Assembly (NCBI RefSeq): GCF_001428845.1
Contig: NZ_LMIU01000001.1
Span: 744,984 to 808,983 of the forward strand
Direction: 5' to 3'
From: Achromobacter sp. Root83
GTDB lineage: Bacteria; Pseudomonadota; Gammaproteobacteria; Burkholderiales; Burkholderiaceae_B
Length of the DNA stretch: 64,000 nucleotides
Below the pieces are notes generated by a model, which saw nothing but the letters and a program-made list of their open reading frames with translations, had not been told where the DNA came from and did no database searches. The position numbers and the translations under genes were made by a program. Shown piece after piece: positions 51,286 to 60,077 of the stretch. How positions within the stretch are numbered: the stretch's first letter is position 1; each line of letters begins with the position of its first letter.

Positions 51286-52569
51286 ATGACTTACTCGAGC
51301 TATCACAAGAAGGACATCTTCGGCCGTCCCCTGCACGCGGAAACGCAGATGATGTCCTATGGCTACGACCCCTTTTTGTCGGAAGGGGCCGTCAAGCCGC
51401 CGGTGTTCCTGACGTCGACGTTCGCCTTCCGGTCGGCCGAGGACGGCGCCGCGTTCTTCGACCTGGTGTCGGGCCGCAAGCCCTTGCCGCAGGGGGAGAC
51501 GGCGGGGCTGGTGTATAGCCGCTTCAACCATCCGAACCTGGAGATCGTGGAAGACCGGCTGTCGTTGCTGGATGGATCCCAGGATGCCGCGGTGACCTCC
51601 AGCGGCATGTCCGCCATCAGCGCCGTGCTGATGGCCTTTTTGCGGCCGGGCGATCAACTCGTACAGTCGGTGCCGCTCTACGGGGGCACCGAGACGCTGA
51701 TCGGCAAGATCTTTCCGGAGTGGGGCGTCGGCTCGCATCCGGTGCAGGATGGCTTGTCGTCCAAGAGCATGCGCGCCGCGCTGGAAGACGCGGCGGCCAA
51801 GGGGCCGGTCAAGCTGTTCTATATCGAGACGCCCGCCAATCCCACCAATGCGCTGTTCGATTTCGAAGCCCTGAAGAACGAGCTGAATGCGTTCGAGACG
51901 CGCCATGGCTACCGGCCGATCTCGGTGTGCGACAACACGCTGCTGGGCCCTATTTTCCAGAAGCCGGCGGAACACGGCGTGGACCTGAGCGTGTATTCCC
52001 TGACGAAGTATGTGGGCGGCCACAGCGACCTGGTGGCGGGCGCGGTCACCGGCGGCAAGGAGCTGATCAAGAAGGTGCGCGGCATCCGCAGCGCGTTCGG
52101 CTCGCAGCTGGACCCGCATTCCTGCTGGATGATCACGCGCTCGATGGAAACCGTGGTGCTGCGCATGAAGCAGGCGGCCCGCACGGCGACCAAGGTCGCG
52201 CAATGGCTATCGGGCAACCCGCACGAGAGGGTGCGGATCTTCCATCCGGAGATGATCGATGACCGTGCCTACCAGGAGGTCTACAAGCGCCAGTGCACGG
52301 GTCCGGGCTCGACCTTCGCCTTCGTGCTGGAAGGCGGGCGCGAGCGCGCGTTCCGCTTCATCAATGCCCTGCATCTGTTCAGGTCGGCGGTCAGCCTGGG
52401 CGGGACGGAGACGCTGGTCTGCCATCCCGCGTCGACCACGCATTCGGGCGTGCCGGCGGCCGAGCGCGACGCCGCGGGTGTGTCGGAAGGGTTGATCCGG
52501 ATCTCCATCGGCCTGGAGCACGAGGAAGACCTGATCGCTGACATGGACCACGCGTTTCGCAACGGCTGA
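51286..52569 (+). CDS. PLP-dependent Cys/Met metabolism enzyme (cystathionine gamma-synthase family)
   Basis: 427 residues from the ATG at 51286, with AAAGAGG 6 bases upstream. The fold-type I signature is present: 'VYSRFNHPNLEIVEDRLSLLDG', PLP-aspartate in SVCDNTLLGPIF and the Schiff-base lysine in VYSLTKYVGGHSD. 'GGTETLVCHPASTTHSGV' is the C-terminal substrate-binding motif. The family covers cystathionine gamma-synthase, methionine gamma-lyase and O-acylhomoserine sulfhydrylase. This long variant with an N-terminal 'DPFLSEGAVKPPVFLTSTFAF' is usually annotated only at family level. No partner genes point to one reaction. Confidence 0.92.
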   Translation: MTYSSYHKKDIFGRPLHAETQMMSYGYDPFLSEGAVKPPVFLTSTFAFRSAEDGAAFFDLVSGRKPLPQGETAGLVYSRFNHPNLEIVEDRLSLLDGSQDAAVTSSGMSAISAVLMAFLRPGDQLVQSVPLYGGTETLIGKIFPEWGVGSHPVQDGLSSKSMRAALEDAAAKGPVKLFYIETPANPTNALFDFEALKNELNAFETRHGYRPISVCDNTLLGPIFQKPAEHGVDLSVYSLTKYVGGHSDLVAGAVTGGKELIKKVRGIRSAFGSQLDPHSCWMITRSMETVVLRMKQAARTATKVAQWLSGNPHERVRIFHPEMIDDRAYQEVYKRQCTGPGSTFAFVLEGGRERAFRFINALHLFRSAVSLGGTETLVCHPASTTHSGVPAAERDAAGVSEGLIRISIGLEHEEDLIADMDHAFRNG

Positions 52570-52618
52570 GCCGGGGCCTTGACCGCCTGGCAGTGCGCCG
52601 TTCGCGCCGCGCCCGCGC

Positions 52619-54139
52619 TCAACCCGCTGGCGTGGGGCGGCGCGCGCGGTTCAACAGCACGAAGGCGGCCGTGGCCAGCAGCATGATGGTCGCGGTGGCG
52701 ATCACCGCGGCATAGCCGGTTTCGAATGCCGTCCTGGCCAGGCGCGTCAGCGTGGCGGCAAGTTCCGCCGGCAGGCTTTCGGCAACGATCAGCGCCTCGT
52801 CCAGGCTGTCGCGGGCGGCGGCCGTCTGGGCCACGCCAGCCGGCACGGCCAGCGACTGTGCGTAGACGCCCGACAGGATCGATCCCATCAGGGTCACGCC
52901 CAGCGCGCCGCCCAACTCGTACGACACTTCCTCGATGGAGGCGGCCATGCCGGCGCGTTCCGGCGTGGCGCTCTGCATGATGGTGCTGGAGGCGGCCGTC
53001 ATGGTGGCGCCGATGCCCAGGCCCAGCACGCTCAGGCTGACCAGCTGCGGCAGGACGGCGCCGTCGTAGGTCAGCAGATAGCCACCCATGCCCGCGCCCG
53101 ACACCAGCAGTGCCAGGAACAGCAGGCGCCTGCTGCCGACGCGGCCCAGCAGCAGGCCGGCCAGCGGGCCGGCCACGAAGGCGGCCAGGGGCAGCGGCAG
53201 AATGAAGAGCGCGGCCTGGATGGGCGACATGCCCAGCACCAGTTGCAGCCGCTGGCTGAATACCAGTTCCATGCCCAGCAGCGCGGCGGCGGCGAAGAGC
53301 GCTGCCGCGACGGCCGAGCTGAAGGCGGCGGTGCGGAAGATGGCAAAGTCGATAAGCGGATAGGGCCGGCGCCGCTGGCGGCGCACAAAGATGGCCAGCA
53401 TGGCGGCTCCCGCCACGCAGGCCAGGCCCGCGTGCAGCCAGGACGGGGTTGCACGGCCCAGTTCCTTGAGCGCGTAGGCGCACAGGATCAGCCCCGCCAT
53501 GACCTGCAGCGACCCGGGCAGGTCCCAGGGACGCGATGCGTCCGGCTGGCTGGGCGGGATGAAGCGCCATGCCAGCGGCAGCGCCACGAGGACAATGGGC
53601 ACGTTGATGAGGAACACCGAGCCCCACCAGAAGTGCTCCAGCAATATGCCGCCCACCACCGGCCCCAGCGCTGCGCCGCCCGAGGCCACCGAGGCCCAGA
53701 CGCCGATGGCCACGGCGCGCTCGCGTTCGTCGGCGAAGGTGAGCCGCAAGATGGACAGGGTGGCGGGCATCATCATGGCCGCGCCGATGGCCAGCAGCGC
53801 GCGGGCCGTGATCAGGACGGCGGCGCCGGGCGAGTAGGCGGCGGCAAGCGAGGCCACGCCGAACACGGCCAGTCCCATCATGAAAAGGCGCTTGTGGCCC
53901 AGCCGGTCGCCCAGCGTGCCCATGCCCAGCAGCAGGCCGGACACGACCAGCGCATAGACGTTCACGATCCACAGCTTGGCGGACGCCGTGACGCCCAGTT
54001 CGTGCGTGAGCCGGGGCAGGGCCGTGTACAGCACCGTCATGTCCACCACGATCAGCAACAAGGCGCTGGACACGATGGCCAGCACGAGCCAGCGGCCGCG
54101 GGCGGCCGTGGCGACAGCGTTCGTATGAGTTCGCTGCAT
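52619..54139 (-). CDS. MFS drug efflux transporter, DHA2 (14-TM, EmrB/QacA) family
   Basis: 506 residues from the ATG at 54139, with about fourteen hydrophobic segments. DHA2 motif A is GMGTLGDRLGHKRLFMMG, and motif C reads 'GGAALGPVVGGILLEHFWW'. 'FLINVPIVLVALPLAW' follows, as in QacA-like proteins. The first helix includes 'VDMTVLYTALPRLTHELG', with the membrane-embedded aspartate (D1 motif). It exports cationic or hydrophobic drugs by proton antiport. It is divergent from a LysR gene that probably controls it. The frame extends upstream without meaning. Confidence 0.93.
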   Translation of the reverse strand: MQRTHTNAVATAARGRWLVLAIVSSALLLIVVDMTVLYTALPRLTHELGVTASAKLWIVNVYALVVSGLLLGMGTLGDRLGHKRLFMMGLAVFGVASLAAAYSPGAAVLITARALLAIGAAMMMPATLSILRLTFADERERAVAIGVWASVASGGAALGPVVGGILLEHFWWGSVFLINVPIVLVALPLAWRFIPPSQPDASRPWDLPGSLQVMAGLILCAYALKELGRATPSWLHAGLACVAGAAMLAIFVRRQRRRPYPLIDFAIFRTAAFSSAVAAALFAAAALLGMELVFSQRLQLVLGMSPIQAALFILPLPLAAFVAGPLAGLLLGRVGSRRLLFLALLVSGAGMGGYLLTYDGAVLPQLVSLSVLGLGIGATMTAASSTIMQSATPERAGMAASIEEVSYELGGALGVTLMGSILSGVYAQSLAVPAGVAQTAAARDSLDEALIVAESLPAELAATLTRLARTAFETGYAAVIATATIMLLATAAFVLLNRARRPTPAG

Positions 54140-54228
54140 GGTTCTACTCCTAGCAATGCCGGACCCGGCGCGCGGGTCCACGGGTCCGCATTGTCCATCT
54201 AAGTATTTGCCATAAAAAGTTAGAATCC

Positions 54229-54247
54229 ATCTATAAAACAGATAGAT
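54229..54247. promoter_or_regulatory. Candidate LysR-type operator
   Basis: ATCTAT-AAAACAG-ATAGAT is a dyad with 6-base arms, containing the LysR-type T-N11-A core. It lies 10 bases upstream of the LysR start and 90 bases from the divergent transporter gene, the usual place for autoregulation and target control. Confidence 0.55.
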
Positions 54248-54257
54248 TGGGGATGTC

Positions 54258-55130
54258 ATGCAGTGGACTTTGGACCAGCTCAGGATATTCGTGGCGGCGG
54301 CGGAATCGGGCTCGTTTTCGGCGGCGGCGCGGCGGATCGGCCGCGCGCAGTCCGCGGTCAGCACGGCCGTGGGGCTGCTTGAGGCGGACTTGGGCGTGGA
54401 ACTGTTCGACCGCTCGCGCCGCAATGCGGTTTTGACGCCCGCGGGCGAAGTGATGCGGCTGGAGGCCCAGGAACTGCTGCGGCAGGCGGGTGGCCTGGCC
54501 CAGCGCGCGCTGTCATTCGCGGGTGGGCAGGACGCGCGGCTGTCCATCGCGCTGGACGAGGCGTTGCCGTATCTGGTGCTGGGTGCGCTGGTCGTGGAAT
54601 TGGCCCAGCGGTTTCCGGCGCTGGAACTGACGCAGCTCAATGGCACCGCGACCGAGGTGGCCGACTACGTGCGGCAGGGGCGCGCAAGCATTGCCTTCCA
54701 CTTTGACCGCGGCGACCCGGGCAGCGACTTCGCGCATCGCTACCTGGGCAATGTGGCGCAGGGTATTTTCGTGGCGGCCGGGCATCCGCTGGCCGCGCAA
54801 CCCCGGGTGACGCGCAGGGACCTGGCGCGGCACCGCCAACTGGTCATGCAGATGGAAGAAGTGGAGGACATGGTGCTGAGCCCCACGGTGTGGCGCACTG
54901 ACAGCTTCTACAGCATCGCCGGCATGGTGGCGGACGGGCTGGGGTGGGCGATCCTGCCGTTGAACATCGCTGAATACGAGAGTTTTCGCACCACGCTGAC
55001 GCCGGTGCCCTGCGAAGGCCTGGCGCTGCCGATGCTGTCCGTGCGCACGCTGTGGCTGCAAGGGGCCACGCTGGGCGAGACCGAACGCTGGCTGCAGCAG
55101 CGGATGGAGCAGTTGCTGCGGCCGGGCTAG
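54258..55130 (+). CDS. LysR-family transcriptional regulator
   Basis: 290 residues. The N-terminal helix-turn-helix is QLRIFVAAAESGSFSAAARR with 'IGRAQSAVSTAVGLLEADLGVELFDRSRR'. The co-inducer-binding domain runs from about residue 90 ('ARLSIALDEALPYLVLGALV'). It sits divergent to the DHA2 efflux gene and behind its own operator-like dyad, so a role in inducing the exporter is likely. The ATG at 54258 has GGGGA 5 bases upstream. Confidence 0.93.
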   Translation: MQWTLDQLRIFVAAAESGSFSAAARRIGRAQSAVSTAVGLLEADLGVELFDRSRRNAVLTPAGEVMRLEAQELLRQAGGLAQRALSFAGGQDARLSIALDEALPYLVLGALVVELAQRFPALELTQLNGTATEVADYVRQGRASIAFHFDRGDPGSDFAHRYLGNVAQGIFVAAGHPLAAQPRVTRRDLARHRQLVMQMEEVEDMVLSPTVWRTDSFYSIAGMVADGLGWAILPLNIAEYESFRTTLTPVPCEGLALPMLSVRTLWLQGATLGETERWLQQRMEQLLRPG

Positions 55131-55133
55131 CTT

Positions 55134-55820
55134 TCAGCTCAGCAGCGCGGTGACCAGGTCATTGCCGGCCTGATGGCCGCCGGAGAAGTTCAGCGCGGTC
55201 TGGACGTGTTGCAGATGCTCGTCCATCAGGGCGCAGGCGCGTTCAGTGTCGCCGGCGCGGGCGGCTTCGATGAAAGCGTGGTGCTCCTGCGATGAGCAAC
55301 TGGCGTCGTGCGAGCTTTGATACAGCACGGTGATGACGGCGCTGCGCGCGGACAGTTCGCGCAGCATGCCCGTCAGCACGGAATTGCCCACGGTTTCCGC
55401 CAGCAGGATGTGGAAATGGCTCAGCAGGCGGTTGCGCGTCTGCACGTCGCCGCTGTCCAGCGCTTTGCGCTCTTCGGCCAGGTGGGCGTCGATACGGCGG
55501 AAATCCGCGGCCTTGGCGTGCGCGACGAACTCGCGGGCCAGTGCGGCTTCCAGGATGCGGCGCACCGCGTAGACCTCGCGGGCCTCGTTCGCATCGGGCT
55601 TGCTCACGAAGGCGCCCTTGTCGGGCACGATGTTGATCAGCTTGTCCTTGGACAGCATCAGCAAGGCTGCGCGGATCTTGGTGCGGCTGACCTTGTAGAC
55701 CTTCGCCAGGGCCTCTTCGCGCAGACGGGTGCCGGGCGGGAGCTTGTGCGCCACGATGGCGGCGGCCACTTCCTTGGCAATGTCGTCGGCGCTGGGGTCA
55801 GTCTGAACTTCCTGAGTCAT
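55134..55820 (-). CDS. GntR-family transcriptional regulator with FCD domain
   Basis: 228 residues from the ATG at 55820. A longer frame to 55907 would start inside the palindrome at 55904-55926 and is rejected. The winged helix contains 'PPGTRLREEALAKVYKVSRTKIRAALLML', and the FCD domain follows ('EVYAVRRILEAALAREFVAH', 'RLLSHFHILLAETVGNSVLT', 'SSQEHHAFIEAARAGDTERA'). It is the last gene of the leftward pim-like operon and should sense an acid or CoA intermediate of that pathway. The gene has its own dyad upstream, so it may also be autoregulated. Confidence 0.9.
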   Translation of the reverse strand: MTQEVQTDPSADDIAKEVAAAIVAHKLPPGTRLREEALAKVYKVSRTKIRAALLMLSKDKLINIVPDKGAFVSKPDANEAREVYAVRRILEAALAREFVAHAKAADFRRIDAHLAEERKALDSGDVQTRNRLLSHFHILLAETVGNSVLTGMLRELSARSAVITVLYQSSHDASCSSQEHHAFIEAARAGDTERACALMDEHLQHVQTALNFSGGHQAGNDLVTALLS

Positions 55821-55903
55821 GGGGCGCGGCAGAGGCTGCCGGGAGGGAAAACCATTGGGCAGCCAGTCTATCAAAAGCGGGACCGGGAAGGCAGACATTT
55901 TTT

Positions 55904-55926
55904 GCATACAAAGTTTGCGTGTATGC
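55904..55926. promoter_or_regulatory. Candidate GntR (FCD) operator
   Basis: GCATACA (55904-55910) and TGTATGC (55920-55926) are perfect inverse copies with a 9-base spacer. They lie 84 bases upstream of the GntR start, in the gap after the Bug receptor gene. FadR/FCD-type operators are commonly short ATAC...GTAT dyads of this kind. Confidence 0.55.
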
Positions 55927-55965
55927 CTGCCCGAGCCTTCCCTGAGCGTCCGCGCGCGCCAGTAA

Positions 55966-56949
55966 CTACTTCGCCATCAGCCCCAGGTATTCGATCAGTT
56001 CCTTTTCCTTCACGTAAGTGGCCTGGGCCCAGGCTTTGTAGTCCTCGCTATTGCGATAGGCGGGCGACTGGTTGAGCTGCTTCATGACGTCCATGCTGGC
56101 CTGGTCGAACAGCGCCTGCTTGAAGGCGTCGTGCAGGATCTTCACCACCGCCGGGTCCATGCCCTTGGGGCCGGCCAGGCCGTAGGGGGAGGTGGATACG
56201 ACCTTGTAGCCCAGCTCTTGCGCGGTGGGCACGTCGGGCCAGCGGGTGGTGCGTTTTTCGCCGAAGGTGACCAGCAGGCGCATTTTTCCGGAGTCCACGA
56301 ACTGGTCCCAGCCGGTGGCGTCGCTCTGCGCCATGACGTGCCCGCCCAACAGCGCCTGCTGCATGTCGGCGTTGCCCTTGAACGGAACGTGGTTCAGTTT
56401 GACCTTGGCGTTGATGGCGATTTCCTCGATCAGCAGGTGCGGCGACGAGCCGATGCCGGTGGAGCCGTAGTCGATCTTGCCGGGCGCCTTGCGCGCGGCC
56501 TCGATGTATTCGTTGAAGGTCTTGTACGGCGAGTCCGAGCGCACCGTGAAGCCGAAGGTGTAGCCGGACAGGCCCAGGATGAAGGTGAAGTCGTTGATCG
56601 GGTCCCAACTGCTTTTCTGCATGTAGGGCATGCGCAGCATCGCCAGGGTGTACAGGCTGATGGTGTAGCCGTCGGGCTTGGCCGTCTTGGCCATGGTGGC
56701 GGTGCCCAGGGTGCCGCCGGCGCCCGGGCGGTTTTCCACGATGACGGGTTGGCCCAGGTGTTTGGCGGCGTCCTGCGCCACGATGCGCAGGTGGCGGTCG
56801 GTGGAGCCGCCGGCCGGGAAGGGCACGATCAGGGTGATGGGCTTAGAGGGGAAGGTGTCTTGCGCGCTGGCGGGCAAGGGCAGCGCGGCGCTTGCCAGGG
56901 TAAGCAGTAGGGCGCTCAGGCAAGCGCGGCGCAGGGGCAGTCGGGCCAT
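55966..56949 (-). CDS. Bug-family (TctC) tricarboxylate-type receptor
   Basis: 327 residues with a Sec signal ending LPASAQD. The signature is full: KPITLIVPFPAGGSTDRHLR, VIVENRPGAGGTLGTATMAK and 'PDGYTISLYTLA', and the C-terminal 'GPKGMDPAVVKILHDAFKQA'. It follows the acyl-CoA ligase gene by 22 bases. In this beta-oxidation operon it most likely captures the dicarboxylic or carboxylic acid the pathway degrades. No membrane subunits are present nearby. Confidence 0.93.
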   Translation of the reverse strand: MARLPLRRACLSALLLTLASAALPLPASAQDTFPSKPITLIVPFPAGGSTDRHLRIVAQDAAKHLGQPVIVENRPGAGGTLGTATMAKTAKPDGYTISLYTLAMLRMPYMQKSSWDPINDFTFILGLSGYTFGFTVRSDSPYKTFNEYIEAARKAPGKIDYGSTGIGSSPHLLIEEIAINAKVKLNHVPFKGNADMQQALLGGHVMAQSDATGWDQFVDSGKMRLLVTFGEKRTTRWPDVPTAQELGYKVVSTSPYGLAGPKGMDPAVVKILHDAFKQALFDQASMDVMKQLNQSPAYRNSEDYKAWAQATYVKEKELIEYLGLMAK

Positions 56950-56971
56950 AGGGTTGTCTCCAGGTATGTAG

Positions 56972-58918
56972 TTATTGGGCTGCGGGCCGGTCGTGCAGCA
57001 CGACCTTGACGGGCAGCCGGGACAGCGCTTCGCGCAGCAGGGCTTTCAGCGGCGCGGGCGCACCGGCGCCGGCTTCTACGGCGACATCCGGTTGCGCATC
57101 GGCCAGCACGCGGAAGACGGCATCGTCTTCCGCGAGGCCAGCCTCGTGCAGGGTGCGCGCCACCACGGCCTGGACCGACACGGCGGTCGCCAGGCGGCGC
57201 AAATCGGGTTTGTAGATCTTGCCTACGTTGGTCATCGGCATGGCGTCCAGGACGATGACCCGCTTGGGCCGGGCGGGGCCTTCGTCCACGTGCTCGGCGG
57301 CGTAGGCGATGAGCTCGGCCTCCGAGGCCTGGGCGCCGTCCGCCAGCGTGACGAAGGCGATGGGCAGCTCTCCGGCGTAGGCGTCCGGCGCGCCGACGGC
57401 GGCGCAGAGCTGCACCGCCGGATGCGTGGCGAGCGCGTCCTCGATGGTCTTGGGATCGATGTTGTGGCCGCCGCGGATGATCAGATCCTTGGCGCGGCCC
57501 TGCAGGTGCAGGCGGCCTTCGCCGTCCAGGAATCCGACGTCGCCGCTGATCAGCCAGCCGTCGCCGGTGAAGGCGCGCGCGGTGTCCTCGGGGTCCAGGA
57601 ATCCGGGGATGACGTTGGGCGCCTTGAACAGCACCATGCCCGGCGTGCCGGTGGGGAGTTCGCGCGGAGGCTGGCCGGCGGGCATGTCCAGGCGGACGAT
57701 GCGCACCTGCACGTAGGGCAGCGGAAAGCCCACGCAGTTCACGGGGAACTCGCAGCCGGGCGGCGAGATCGACGAGATGCCGGCCATTTCGGTCATGCCC
57801 AGGCTTTCGCTGACGTGCAGGCCGAACAGGCGCTTGAAGCGCGCCGCCAGTTCGGCGGGCAGCGGCGCCGCGCCGGTGCGGCAATAGCGCAGCGACGAGA
57901 TGTCGGCCCCCGCCAGCGGAATGTCGGCCAGCGCGGCCAGGATGGTGGGCACGCCTTGCAGCGAGGTGGCGCGGTGCTTTTCGACCAGGCGCCAGTAGTT
58001 GCGCAGCACGTCGCGGTTGCGCAGCAACAGCGTGGTGGGGATGACGGTTTCCACGCCGGCGGACAAGGCCGCCAGCGAGGCCGGCAGCACGCCCGCCACG
58101 TGGAACAGGGGGTAGCCGTTGATGACCACGTCCCCGGGGCCGGCGTTCTGCAACTGCACCGCGGCCCAGGCCGAGAACACCTGGTTGGCGTGCGTATGGA
58201 CGGCAAGCTTGGGCGCGCCGGTCGTGCCGCCGGTGTGAAAATACGCGGCCACGTCGTCCGGCCGGATGACGCGTTCGCTGAGCAGCCGGTCAGCCGGCTG
58301 GGCGGCCCGGCCGGCGTTGAAGTCCTGCGCGCAGGCGGGCAGCGCGGGACGGGCGGCAAGGGGCTCGTCCAGGGGCGCCACGCGCAGCAGGGTGCGCAGG
58401 GTGGGCACGCGTTCCAGCAGGCGCAAGGCCTTGGACCAGGAGCCGCACTCCACGTCGGAGCCATACGCGATCAGCACCTTGGCGCGCGCCGTCGTCATCA
58501 GCGAGGCCAGCTTGTCTTCGGTCAGCAGGGGATTGAGCGGCTGGACAATGCCGGCCGCTTCGCCGCCCCACAGCGCCAGGTGGTATTCCAGGCAGCCCGG
58601 CAGCAGCACGGCCACCGCGTCGCCGGCGCGGATGCCCAGCCCGTGCAACAGATTGGCCGTCTGGTGGATGCCGGCCAGCAGTTCCTGGTAGCTCCAGCGC
58701 ACCGCCTCGTCGGCGGGATCGGCGCTGCGCAGAAAGGTCAGCGCGGTCTTGCCGCCGAAGGCGGCCGCGGAGTTGCGGAAGATTTCGTAGGTGCTTTGGA
58801 CCGTCAGCGTCTCGGCCAGCGGGCGGGCCTGCAGGCGCTGCACGTCGGCCGCGTTGCGCACCGGAAAGGGCGCCGCGAAGGGGCGCGACAGGGTCGGGAC
58901 GGCGTAGGGCGGGGTCAT
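56972..58918 (-). CDS. Acyl-CoA synthetase (AMP-binding family), possible PimA-like ligase
   Basis: 648 residues, longer than the usual 520-560 because of an N-terminal extension and a C-terminal tail. The adenylation motifs are YFHTGGTTGAPKLAVHTHAN (phosphate loop), 'SLGMTEMAGIS' and 'GWLISGDVGFLDGEGRLHLQ', then RAKDLIIRGGHNIDP. The catalytic C-terminal lysine region reads 'MTNVGKIYKPDLRR'. It activates a carboxylic acid to its CoA ester with ATP. Its place behind two acyl-CoA dehydrogenase genes suggests a medium-chain or dicarboxylic acid. It starts 16 bases after the small dehydrogenase gene. Confidence 0.93.
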   Translation of the reverse strand: MTPPYAVPTLSRPFAAPFPVRNAADVQRLQARPLAETLTVQSTYEIFRNSAAAFGGKTALTFLRSADPADEAVRWSYQELLAGIHQTANLLHGLGIRAGDAVAVLLPGCLEYHLALWGGEAAGIVQPLNPLLTEDKLASLMTTARAKVLIAYGSDVECGSWSKALRLLERVPTLRTLLRVAPLDEPLAARPALPACAQDFNAGRAAQPADRLLSERVIRPDDVAAYFHTGGTTGAPKLAVHTHANQVFSAWAAVQLQNAGPGDVVINGYPLFHVAGVLPASLAALSAGVETVIPTTLLLRNRDVLRNYWRLVEKHRATSLQGVPTILAALADIPLAGADISSLRYCRTGAAPLPAELAARFKRLFGLHVSESLGMTEMAGISSISPPGCEFPVNCVGFPLPYVQVRIVRLDMPAGQPPRELPTGTPGMVLFKAPNVIPGFLDPEDTARAFTGDGWLISGDVGFLDGEGRLHLQGRAKDLIIRGGHNIDPKTIEDALATHPAVQLCAAVGAPDAYAGELPIAFVTLADGAQASEAELIAYAAEHVDEGPARPKRVIVLDAMPMTNVGKIYKPDLRRLATAVSVQAVVARTLHEAGLAEDDAVFRVLADAQPDVAVEAGAGAPAPLKALLREALSRLPVKVVLHDRPAAQ

Positions 58919-58934
58919 GTCCGCATTCCTCCGT

Positions 58935-60068
58935 TCAGGCCTGCCCCAGCGCGATGTAGCGCCGCAGGTGGTGGTCTTCGTCGCCCAATTGGTGGTCGAT
59001 CATGACTAGGCGCTTGGCGTAGTGGGCCAGCGGCAGTTCCCAGGTCATGCCGATGCCGCCATGGAGCTGGATGCTCTCTTCGGCGACCAGGGTGCCGATG
59101 CGGCCGATGGTGTACTTGGCGGCGGACAGCGCGCGTTCGCGCGTGGCGCGGTCGGGGTGGTCCAGGGCGGCGGCCGCGTTGATGACGGCCGAGCGTGCCT
59201 GCTCGATCTCCAGCAGCACATCGGCCATGCGATGCTGCAGCGCCTGGAAGCTGCCGATGGGCGCGCCGAACTGGCGGCGGGTGCGCAGGTATTCCAGGGT
59301 GGCGTCGCGCGCGCAATCCATGGCGCCCACGGCTTCCGAGCACAGCGCAAGAAGGCCGCGGCCGGTGGCGCGCTCCAGCAGCGCGTAGCCTTGGCCCGCC
59401 GCGCCCAGCAGGGCGTCCGGACCCAGTTGCACCTGGTCGAAGACCAGTTCCGCCGCGCGGCCGCCGTCGATCAGGCCGTAGCCGCGCGCGCTCAGACCGA
59501 ATGTGCCGGCGCTGACCAGGAACAGGTTGATGCCGGCTTCGTCGCCGTCCGCGCCAGCGGTGCGCGCGGACACCAGGAACAGGTCCGCGTGCTCGCCCGC
59601 GTTCACGACGGCCTTGGCGCCATCTAGCACCCAGCCGCCGGCATTGCGTTCGGCGCGCGTGCGTACCACGTTCAGTTCGTAGCCTGAGTCGGGTTCGGCC
59701 TGGGCGAGGGCGGCGGTGATGCTGCCCGCGATCAGCCCGTCCAGCGCTTCGCGCTGGGCCGGTGTGCCGGCCGTGGCGATCGCGGTGCCGGCCATCAGGG
59801 CGTCCAGGAAGGGTTCGACCACCAGGCCGCGGCCCAGTGCTTCGAAGACGACGGAGATATCGAAGCCCGCGCCGCCCAGGCCGCCGTCGGCCTCCGCGAA
59901 CAGCGCGCCGATGGCGCCCAGTTCGGCGTAGCGGCGCCAGAGGTCCACGCTGTAGCCTTGCGGCGACTGGGCGTGGCGCATGCGGGTGGTGAAGTCGTAC
60001 TGTTCGGCGACAAAGCGGCGCAGCATGTCGGAGAGCATGCGCCGGTCTTCGGTGTGTTCGAAATTCAT
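58935..60068 (-). CDS. Acyl-CoA dehydrogenase, pimeloyl-CoA dehydrogenase small-subunit (PimD) type
   Basis: 377 residues. The N-terminal helical domain begins MNFEHTEDRRMLSDMLRRFV. The middle beta domain holds 'ALAQAEPDSGYELNVV', and the C-terminal helices have 'ESIQLHGGIGMTWELPLAHY', the QxxGGxG FAD-binding block. Two different acyl-CoA dehydrogenases side by side form the heteromeric pimeloyl-CoA dehydrogenase in Rhodopseudomonas, and this protein looks like the smaller partner. It introduces the 2,3-double bond. Only 9 bases separate it from the large subunit gene. Confidence 0.88.
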   Translation of the reverse strand: MNFEHTEDRRMLSDMLRRFVAEQYDFTTRMRHAQSPQGYSVDLWRRYAELGAIGALFAEADGGLGGAGFDISVVFEALGRGLVVEPFLDALMAGTAIATAGTPAQREALDGLIAGSITAALAQAEPDSGYELNVVRTRAERNAGGWVLDGAKAVVNAGEHADLFLVSARTAGADGDEAGINLFLVSAGTFGLSARGYGLIDGGRAAELVFDQVQLGPDALLGAAGQGYALLERATGRGLLALCSEAVGAMDCARDATLEYLRTRRQFGAPIGSFQALQHRMADVLLEIEQARSAVINAAAALDHPDRATRERALSAAKYTIGRIGTLVAEESIQLHGGIGMTWELPLAHYAKRLVMIDHQLGDEDHHLRRYIALGQA

Positions 60069-60077
60069 GGCCGGCCC

